Source: Planctomycetaceae bacterium
GTDB lineage: Bacteria; Planctomycetota; Planctomycetia; Pirellulales; Thermoguttaceae
Reading direction: 5' to 3'
Assembly (NCBI GenBank): GCA_031266315.1
Contig: JAISBG010000203.1
Location: 1 to 7,265, forward strand
Length of the DNA stretch: 7,265 bases
Of the stretch, positions 1 through 5,332 are shown piece by piece (position 1 is the first letter of the stretch; the number at the start of each line of letters is the position of its first letter). The translations under genes were made by a program, and so were the position numbers. Below the pieces are notes generated by a model. It was given only the letters and a program-made list of their open reading frames with translations, ran no database searches and was not told the DNA's origin.

Positions 1-915
1 TTGCGGCGTAACGGAATCCCGTTTCAATTGATACGCGGGCTGGAATTTTTTAGACGCAAGGAAATTAAAGATATTATCGCGTATTTACGTTTAATTTATA
101 ATCCGGCGGACACGGTGTCATTTGTAAGAGTGATTAACGAACCGGCTCGCGGAATCGGTAAAACAACGCTCAAAAAAATAACACAATTTGCAGATGAGCA
201 TAATTTGACAATGCTCGAAGCGTCGCGCGAATTTTACAGTCTCAAAATAGTCAACGCAAAAACGGCTTCGGCAATAAAGCGTTTTGTCGAAACGATTGAC
301 AAGGTATCCGACGCGTCGGCAAAAGATTATCCGGTGGCGGCACTTATTGATATAGTGTTGGCGGAGACATCGTACAGAGATCAATTTGACGCGGAGGAAT
401 CGGAAGAGGATCAGACGCGGTTACAGAATATTGACGAGTTGTTATCGGAGACGCACGAGTTTGATCAAAGAGATATTGGCGAGGACGAGGGCGGGTTGGA
501 GAAATTTTTGGAGCAGGTATCGCTTGTGAGTGATGTTGACAATTTGGATCGCGGGACGGACAAGGTATCGTTGATGACGTTACACGCGGCGAAGGGTTTG
601 GAGTTTCCGGTTGTTTATATTATCGGGTTGGAAGAAGGAATATTGCCGCATGACAGAACGCAAGATGACAAGCAAGTTGAGGAAGAACGCCGATTATTTT
701 TTGTCGGCATAACGCGGGCAAAAAATGAATTGAGATTAAGCAGTGCCGCAAGACGCAATTTCAGAGGCACGTTCTCAAGCACAATCGCAAGCCGATTCCT
801 ACTAGAATTACCAAAAAACAAAAACGTCGAATACCACGACTCAACCGACGAATTAAAAAACACCGAAATCATCGACCCATACGAAAACATCAAACTAATC
901 AGAGAAGAATACTAA
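1..915 (+). CDS. pcrA: UvrD/PcrA-type superfamily 1A DNA helicase, C-terminal part (5' end outside window)
   Basis: This is the last 304 codons of an ATP-dependent 3'-5' DNA helicase of the UvrD/PcrA family, which unwinds DNA in repair and clears replication blocks. The TTG at position 1 is not the real start: the reading frame is open to the edge, and family members usually have over 400 residues before this point. Visible signatures are GLEFFRRKEIKDIIAYLR (residues 14-31), the 2B-domain sequence RVINEPARGIGKTTL, motif V (SLMTLHAAKGLEFPVV, about 190-205) and motif VI (EEERRLFFVGITRAK, 227-241), which includes the arginine used in ATP hydrolysis. After motif VI only about 60 residues remain. 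They do not show the basic Tudor-like C-terminal domain found in many PcrA and UvrD proteins. Base use changes sharply near the 3' end, from G-rich to A/C-rich. The family call is firm; pcrA versus uvrD naming is a matter of convention. Confidence 0.93.
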   Translation: MRRNGIPFQLIRGLEFFRRKEIKDIIAYLRLIYNPADTVSFVRVINEPARGIGKTTLKKITQFADEHNLTMLEASREFYSLKIVNAKTASAIKRFVETIDKVSDASAKDYPVAALIDIVLAETSYRDQFDAEESEEDQTRLQNIDELLSETHEFDQRDIGEDEGGLEKFLEQVSLVSDVDNLDRGTDKVSLMTLHAAKGLEFPVVYIIGLEEGILPHDRTQDDKQVEEERRLFFVGITRAKNELRLSSAARRNFRGTFSSTIASRFLLELPKNKNVEYHDSTDELKNTEIIDPYENIKLIREEY

Positions 916-964
916 AAAATAAAAACGCATGAATTAAAATTTCGCGATTTCTAGCGTTTAAAAT

Positions 965-1120
965 ATTTTTTTCAACGCGAAAAGCGCGAAAAGAGGAACA
1001 CGAAAGAACGCGAAACTCTGATTTCATATTCTCTCATTATCTCTTTTACATTTTTTTTCTTTTCTCCCCTTTCGCGCATTTTCGCGTTCTTCATTTCGCG
1101 TTTTTCGCGTTTAAAAAAAT
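965..1120. repeat. CGCGAAA-rich long inverted repeat (copy 1)
   Basis: The arms at 965-1015 and 1070-1120 are both 51 bases long. They are reverse complements at 43 of 51 positions by my hand alignment, with no gaps. Each arm is built from repeated CGCGAAA/AACGCGAAA words and ends in a run of T or A. The 54-base centre (1016-1069) is strongly pyrimidine-rich. The element starts 50 bases after the helicase stop codon, so its transcript could fold into a long hairpin that ends or protects the mRNA. A related element follows the next gene (2309-2446), which points to a dispersed intergenic repeat family and not only a terminator. No transposase-like coding sequence lies inside. Confidence 0.85.
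1008..1035 (+). repeat. 28-bp exact direct repeat, copy A
   Basis: These 28 bases recur without mismatch at 2419-2446. They begin with ACGCGAAACTCTG and run on through ATTTCATATTCTCTC. Weaker similarity continues downstream in both places as a pyrimidine-rich tract ending in T-runs and CCCC. The two copies are 1411 bp apart in the same orientation and flank the 21-bp repeat array plus the 230-codon gene. Confidence 0.9.
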
Positions 1121-1125
1121 ACTTA

Positions 1126-1154
1126 TTGACACGTATTGACTTTTCAAGTACGAT
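1126..1154 (+). promoter_or_regulatory. Candidate sigma-70-type promoter ahead of the repeat array
   Basis: TTGACA (1126-1131) is a perfect -35 box. It is followed after exactly 17 bases by TACGAT (1149-1154), which matches the -10 consensus at four of six positions. A second near-consensus TTGACT lies at 1136-1141 but has no good -10 partner. Transcription would begin near 1160, so the 21-bp array and about 415 bases in all would form the leader of the gene at 1576. The call rests on box matches only. Confidence 0.5.
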
Positions 1155-1210
1155 TTGTTGTAAATATTTTTTACCCCAATCATAAGATCGGTTTTAACAA
1201 ACCAAAGTAT

Positions 1211-1512
1211 GTAGATTCATCACTGAAATATTGAAGTACGCGACTAAAACATTGAAGTACACGTATGAAATGTGGAAGTACACGCATGAAATGTGGAAGT
1301 ACACGCATGAAATGTGGAAGTACACGCATGAAATGTGGAAGTACACGTATGAAATGTGGAAGTACACGTATGAAATGTGGAAGTACACGGCTGAGATGTG
1401 GAAGTACACAATTGAAATGTGGAAGTACACAATTGGGACGTGGAAGTACACAATTGAGATGTGGAAGTACACAATTGAGATGTGGAAGTACACAATTGGG
1501 CAATGAATCTAC
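1211..1512. repeat. Perfect 10-bp inverted repeat bracketing the tandem array
   Basis: GTAGATTCAT at 1211-1220 is the exact reverse complement of ATGAATCTAC at 1503-1512. The left copy lies just before the first degenerate repeat unit, and the right copy overlaps the last three bases of the final unit. The pair therefore marks the outer edges of the array closely. It could mark the boundaries of an inserted block or form the base of a large stem closing the array in RNA. Confidence 0.7.
1233..1505 (+). repeat. Tandem array of thirteen 21-bp units
   Basis: Thirteen consecutive units begin at 1233, 1254, 1275 and so on every 21 bases to 1485, with no spacers. All begin with GAAGTAC, and units 2-13 begin with GAAGTACAC. 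Most end in ATGTG, with a variable stretch in between. Units at 1254-1379 carry CGTATGAA or CGCATGAA in the variable part. Units from 1401 carry AATTGAA, AATTGAG or AATTGGG, and the unit at 1380 (GGCTGAG) is intermediate. The first unit is diverged, and a still weaker one may precede it at 1212-1232. A CAC near the start and GTG at the end of each unit at 1254-1484 can pair, giving one weak hairpin per unit. The 21-bp period equals two DNA helical turns, so the units would face the same side of the helix. No coding, CRISPR or known iteron identity is supported. Confidence 0.95.
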
Positions 1513-1575
1513 TAAAAGAATTTACGAAAATCGTTATTAACTACAACTTTAACCTTTAACTAAAATTATTTCAAA

Positions 1576-2268
1576 ATGACAATTAAACATGATTGGTTGA
1601 AACGTAATCACGAGGAATTGTATGATCAAGCGATGTTGACATGGACATATATGCTTGATTATATGAATCGTGATCGTATGGGTTTTACTTCGACCACAGC
1701 TCAAGGGCAATGGTACGACACGGTATTTGCGACGAGTTTTAACAATTTTCAGATTAAATTTGAAGATTGGAGGGATTTGACGAAACGTACTGCGGTTATA
1801 ACGGAGAAACTCAAAGAGGCAGAAGACGATTTCCGACCTAAATATCGGGAATTTTACACGGGTTTTTTGAAGAAAAGCCCGCTTGTTACGGACGATGATT
1901 TGGTTTCGATGGGACTGCCGATACGTAGTTCGGGTCGCAAACCTTCGCCGGTTGAGAAAACTTATCCTGATTATGAAATCGACCGAAGCACGGCGCGTCG
2001 GTTGGGTATTCATTACTTCGAGCATGACAAAAAATCAAGCGGCAAACCGCCCGGACAACACGGCGTAGAAGTTTGCTGGGCGGTTTTGGATGCGCCGCCG
2101 ACGGATGTGAGCGAATTGACAAATTCATCGTTTAGCACTCGCTCGCCGCTAATCTTGGATTTCAAAGAAAACCAACGCGGAAAAACCGTCTATTTTTGCC
2201 TAAGATGGGAAAACACACGCGGAGAAAAAGGACCTTGGAGCGAAATTTACAACACTATTATTCCTTGA
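1576..2268 (+). CDS. Conserved-looking protein of unknown function (230 aa), downstream of the 21-bp repeat array
   Basis: This is a soluble protein with no signal peptide or membrane segment. The N-terminal half (about 1-112) looks helical and is rich in aromatic and charged residues (DWLKRNHEELYDQAM, FEDWRDLTKRTAV, KYREFYTGFLKKSPLVTDDDL). A flexible stretch rich in proline and lysine follows (about 117-130). The C-terminal half (about 135-230) looks like a beta-sandwich and ends in WENTRGEKGPWSEI (211-224), a pattern like the last strands of fibronectin type III-like folds. From memory, similar unannotated proteins with this ending occur in Bacteroidota and other gut bacteria; I could not check this. 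The ATG at 1576 is chosen because the protein reads well from there. The preceding A/T-rich bases (TAAAATTATTTCAAA) contain no Shine-Dalgarno sequence, unlike the next two genes. The gene lies between two CGCGAAA elements, alone on its transcript. Its function is unknown. Confidence 0.82.
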   Translation: MTIKHDWLKRNHEELYDQAMLTWTYMLDYMNRDRMGFTSTTAQGQWYDTVFATSFNNFQIKFEDWRDLTKRTAVITEKLKEAEDDFRPKYREFYTGFLKKSPLVTDDDLVSMGLPIRSSGRKPSPVEKTYPDYEIDRSTARRLGIHYFEHDKKSSGKPPGQHGVEVCWAVLDAPPTDVSELTNSSFSTRSPLILDFKENQRGKTVYFCLRWENTRGEKGPWSEIYNTIIP

Positions 2269-2308
2269 GAAAATAAAGTTGTACTTTTTCCAAAATAAAC
2301 TTTTTTAA

Positions 2309-2446
2309 TTTCGCAAAACGAACAACGCGAAAAATCGTGAAATTTGACTTTCGCAATTTTTCGCGTTCTCTCTTTCTTAAAAAAATATTTTAAACGCGAA
2401 AATTAAGAACGCGAAAATACGCGAAACTCTGATTTCATATTCTCTC
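2309..2446. repeat. CGCGAAA-rich inverted repeat element (copy 2)
   Basis: This intergenic element contains the same words as the one at 965-1120 in a rearranged order. A hairpin with arms 2324-2342 and 2349-2367 matches at 17 of 19 positions around a 6-base loop. The same left segment (2349-2369) also pairs with 2406-2426 at 18 of 21 positions, so two alternative stems compete. The three mismatches of this second stem fall in the segment that also mismatches in copy 1. The element begins about 40 bases after the stop of the 230-codon gene and could end its transcript. It is probably another member of the dispersed repeat family. Confidence 0.8.
2419..2446 (+). repeat. 28-bp exact direct repeat, copy B
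   Basis: Identical over 28 bases to 1008-1035 and in the same orientation. In this copy the downstream tract is longer and more A-rich before reaching a similar T-run plus CCCC (about 2489-2504). No right-hand inverted arm follows it, unlike copy A. Confidence 0.9.
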
Positions 2447-2519
2447 TTTACTCTTTTAATAACTATTCAGTTTCCCAAAATTCATAAAAAATTTTTTTTC
2501 CCCAAAGTATTTTTCCCTA

Positions 2520-2548
2520 TTGCAAAGAAAATTCGGATCTGGTATATT
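2520..2548 (+). promoter_or_regulatory. Candidate sigma-70-type promoter for the surface-protein gene
   Basis: TTGCAA (2520-2525, four of six matches) and TATATT (2543-2548, five of six) are separated by exactly 17 bases. Transcription would start near 2555 and give a leader of about 85 bases. That leader is unusually G/T-rich for this window (2556-2610) and contains a possible TGGAC/GTCCA stem. Confidence 0.5.
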
Positions 2549-2638
2549 ACACGCTGGTTTGGACGTGGCGGTGTGCTGTGTCCATTGTGTTTGCGTATTG
2601 TTTGTTTGAAAACCCTCTAAAAAATTTGGAGAAAAAAG

Positions 2639-5251
2639 ATGAGAGTTAGAAATTTAGTTCAATTAATCGCGGGTATTTTTGTCAATCAATCTGAAACCAG
2701 TAGAAAAAGTAGCAAGCCTACTTCAAAACGTAAATTGAGTTTTGAAGTGCTTGAAGGGAGGGAATTGTTATCAGCCAATTGGACGGGTAGCAACTTCGAC
2801 TACACCGACGATTACTGGCAAGATAATGTCAGTAACAGTTACTACGAATCAAATTATTCGTCGAATTCAGACTCGTCTAATATGTCGTTTCAGAGTAACT
2901 CTACGACAACAACCGATACCGAAACCATTCCTGATCCGATATATTCGCTTGCTCAGGAAACTACTTTTGATGGTAGTACGTTTTACACAATAGGTGACAA
3001 TAGTAGCATCGGCAACATTTCCGGTAATGTTACACTTCGGGCTGTTTTCAATGCAGATAGTGTTTCAGGTTGGAAGTATCTTCTCGCTCATGATGTGGAG
3101 AATCACAGAGGTAATGAATTGTTTTTGAGAATTCGAGATGGGAATTTGCAATTCGGTTATTGGCTCGGTGCGAATACCGGTAATGCTAATATTCTTGCGC
3201 AGATGTCTGTTGAAGCCGGCAAAACGTATGACGCGATTGGAACGTATGACGGTCAAAATTGGCAGCTTTACGTAAATGGAATTTTACGAGCAAGTACATC
3301 GGACACCAACCGCAATATTGGCGTGAATGAAACTCACAATGGAGAATCATTCACGCCGGTTTGGTTACTTGGCGGTCATGGTGAGACGGCTGATAGACGC
3401 GAATTTGTCGGTACGATTAGCGAAGCGGAAATATACAATACGGCTCTCACTTCGGCACAAATTAGTGAACTTAGCGGACCGATTGTCAAATTAACCGGAC
3501 CAACAGGTAATACAACATACGAGGAATTAACACAAGATCAATTTGACGTGACAATAACCAGAGAATTTGACACTGAAGTTATTGATACGAGTTATGATTT
3601 AGATTTTGAGTTGACGATTAGCGGTGATGCGTCAAAAGATGATTTTGAAATTTATGACGGTGAAACATTGATAAGCGGTGCGAGCGATTACATCAGTTGG
3701 TCAACTGATGGTACAGTTTTCAGCTACAAGATTTCAACCGGAAGTGAGTCGGTAACATTGACATTCAAATTAGTGGACAACAAAACAACGGAAGATGAAG
3801 AAGAGAGTTTAACTATCACTCTTACAAGTGCGACAGCAACTGTGAACAACGTAACTCAAGACATCAAAATCGGAACAGATGACGATACAACTGTAACAAT
3901 AAAAAATAATTCCTACAGCGTAAAATGGCAGACAATAACCGGAACCGATGCCAACAAAACCACATTATCCGCCGATCCCAATAGCGGCGGTAAACGAGTC
4001 TTCCCCGAAAAATCCACACCAACCGGTGAAATTGAAAACAAATTTGAATTGGTCTTTGAATTAGAAACGGCGGCAACAGCGAACACAACTCTTTACTTCA
4101 AGATTTTCGATCCAGATAATTTCATCGGACTAGGAAACAATGACAACGATGCGACTACATGGGCTGGAGGCGATAACTACGCTGGTCAAGATGTGATGAA
4201 TCCCATTTCAGTCGAGATTGCAACAGGACAAACAACAGCTGCAATTACGGTAGTTATTTATCCTGATGGATATAGTGGCATGAAACTGGTTGGAGATGAA
4301 AATACAATCGTCATAGACTCCGCACATGTGGGGGACAATTTTATTGTTGTCGTTGACACAGATGAAACAAAAGTTAATGCTGCAGCATTGGGAACAACAG
4401 AAGATACTCGTTACAAAGAAACAAATCAGCTGACACAAACAGAACTCCTGACCGTGTGGAGAACTCTCTGGATGGAACTTGACCAAATGGTAACACCAAC
4501 TGCCACGGAGGTAGATGATTTTGCCCCTGACCTTGAAGGAATTATGTGGGATTATACTGCACCTACTGATGAGGATACTAATTTTGATGTTTTGATCCAA
4601 CCAGCAAAACCCGACATTTCTCTTTTAACGACAGCAATGAAGGCTGCCTGTATTGAAGTCAAAGAGATTCCTCAAGACGCAGCGCATAATTCATGGATTA
4701 CTGGAGATAATGGTGATTTGACCAATGGTGGATGGCGAACGGAAACGCCATTCGTACATAATTTTGCTAGTAATTACAATGAAGAAGACGAAAATGAAGA
4801 TACAAATGAAGATGAAGATTATGTTCTTGCCATTGGTGATCCGTCACGCGACATCGCAAACACCATAGAATTCTGGTGTATGCAAGGAGTAGGAGCTTAT
4901 GATGCCGATGGGGGAAATGATCACGATGGAATTGGAGGTAATTCGACTCTTGGTGCTAAGACTGTAAATGATACCGTTTTTCTAATCTTTTCAGAAACCA
5001 TTCGCGATATTGCTGCAACACAAATTGGTGTAACAAAAACAGCATCAGAAATTGGTGAGTTGTCAACGATGCATGAGACCTTACATGCTTTTAGTTTTGA
5101 AGATTTTGATCATCCGAGTTATAATGTACTGGTAGATGGTCTGATAATGTCGGGACCTGAATTTGTACAATCGACATTGTCAAACGCAGAAATAGCGACA
5201 TTATCCGCAAAACAGATTCAGAAAATACAATCGAATAACAAACCAACATAA
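2639..5251 (+). CDS. Modular extracellular protein: LEPR-XLL signal, LamG-like domain, beta-sandwich repeats, putative zinc metalloprotease domain
   Basis: This 870-residue protein starts at an ATG with GGAG (2628-2631) seven bases upstream. Residues 32-46 (LSFEVLEGRELLSAN) match the LEPR-XLL signature at the N-terminus of many planctomycete surface proteins; no classical hydrophobic signal peptide is seen. Residues 105-280 resemble a LamG/concanavalin-like domain (TTFDGSTFYTIGDN, GTYDGQNWQLYVNGIL, GTISEAEIYNTALTSAQI). Residues 281-425 resemble a Calx-beta or related acidic beta-sandwich, and 426-580 look like a second one. The C-terminal region (about 590-870) has an acidic patch (715-727), an Asp/Gly-rich possible calcium-binding stretch (755-768), and HETLHAFSFEDFDH (812-825) followed by DGLIMSG (833-839). 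This looks like an HExxH zinc site with a further histidine and a possible Met-turn, as in metzincin-like proteases. The third ligand is 9 residues after the second histidine, not 6, so activity and clan are unproven. It probably acts at the cell surface on proteins or polysaccharide-associated material. Confidence 0.88.
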   Translation: MRVRNLVQLIAGIFVNQSETSRKSSKPTSKRKLSFEVLEGRELLSANWTGSNFDYTDDYWQDNVSNSYYESNYSSNSDSSNMSFQSNSTTTTDTETIPDPIYSLAQETTFDGSTFYTIGDNSSIGNISGNVTLRAVFNADSVSGWKYLLAHDVENHRGNELFLRIRDGNLQFGYWLGANTGNANILAQMSVEAGKTYDAIGTYDGQNWQLYVNGILRASTSDTNRNIGVNETHNGESFTPVWLLGGHGETADRREFVGTISEAEIYNTALTSAQISELSGPIVKLTGPTGNTTYEELTQDQFDVTITREFDTEVIDTSYDLDFELTISGDASKDDFEIYDGETLISGASDYISWSTDGTVFSYKISTGSESVTLTFKLVDNKTTEDEEESLTITLTSATATVNNVTQDIKIGTDDDTTVTIKNNSYSVKWQTITGTDANKTTLSADPNSGGKRVFPEKSTPTGEIENKFELVFELETAATANTTLYFKIFDPDNFIGLGNNDNDATTWAGGDNYAGQDVMNPISVEIATGQTTAAITVVIYPDGYSGMKLVGDENTIVIDSAHVGDNFIVVVDTDETKVNAAALGTTEDTRYKETNQLTQTELLTVWRTLWMELDQMVTPTATEVDDFAPDLEGIMWDYTAPTDEDTNFDVLIQPAKPDISLLTTAMKAACIEVKEIPQDAAHNSWITGDNGDLTNGGWRTETPFVHNFASNYNEEDENEDTNEDEDYVLAIGDPSRDIANTIEFWCMQGVGAYDADGGNDHDGIGGNSTLGAKTVNDTVFLIFSETIRDIAATQIGVTKTASEIGELSTMHETLHAFSFEDFDHPSYNVLVDGLIMSGPEFVQSTLSNAEIATLSAKQIQKIQSNNKPT

Positions 5252-5270
5252 AAGAGTAGTTATAGTTTAG

Positions 5271-5303
5271 TGGATTCAAAAGGTTGCTTATCTTTTGAGT
5301 TCA
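5271..5303 (+). other. Intergenic RNA hairpin between the two secreted-protein genes
   Basis: TGGATTCAAAAG (5271-5282) can pair along its whole length with CTTTTGAGTTCA (5292-5303). That gives 12 base pairs, two of them G-U, around a 9-base loop. It lies 19 bases after the stop of the upstream gene and 14 bases before the AAAGGAG ribosome binding site of the next gene. No U-run follows, so a standard intrinsic terminator is unlikely. It could stabilise one half of a shared mRNA or alter the ratio of the two proteins. Confidence 0.55.
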
Positions 5304-5317
5304 CTGAGCTATATACG

Positions 5318-5324
5318 AAAGGAG
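5318..5324 (+). promoter_or_regulatory. Strong ribosome binding site deciding the start at 5333
   Basis: AAAGGAG lies eight bases before ATG 5333. The longer in-frame GTG at 5270 has no such site and overlaps the hairpin. The shorter start also places a clean signal peptide at the N-terminus. Confidence 0.85.
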
Positions 5325-5332
5325 TTTTTTGT

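Noticed and set aside
1..3. TTG as the true start of the helicase
   Set aside because: The conserved domains upstream (Walker A, Q-motif) must lie outside the window. The frame is simply cut at the edge.
1233..1505. CRISPR array
   Set aside because: The 21-bp units are contiguous with no unique spacers, and no cas gene is present.
1233..1505. Iteron-type plasmid replication origin
   Set aside because: Unit length would fit, but there is no Rep-like protein, no evident DnaA box cluster, and the neighbours look chromosomal. The 230-aa protein shows no winged-helix initiator features that I can see.
1231..1506. Coding sequence for a W-K-Y-T-x-E-M heptad protein, and the overlapping frames on both strands
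   Set aside because: Five frames are open merely because the unit is a multiple of three. None has a ribosome binding site or a body outside the repeats.
1549..2025. 158-codon minus-strand frame opposite the 230-aa gene
   Set aside because: The plus-strand product has coherent protein features. The antisense product is Arg/Ile/Phe-rich without pattern and has no start signals.
4208..4600. 130-codon minus-strand frame inside the surface-protein gene
   Set aside because: It lies wholly antisense to a well-supported domain region, and its Cys/Ile-rich translation looks like a shadow of the real gene.
5285..5315. Promoter with TTGCTT and TATATA just before the 396-aa gene
   Set aside because: The spacing is 19 bases, and the start of transcription would fall on the ribosome binding site, leaving it unusable.
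5270..5332. Upstream GTG start adding 21 residues to the exported protein
   Set aside because: It has no Shine-Dalgarno sequence, overlaps the hairpin, and would bury the signal peptide. ATG 5333 has AAAGGAG at eight bases.
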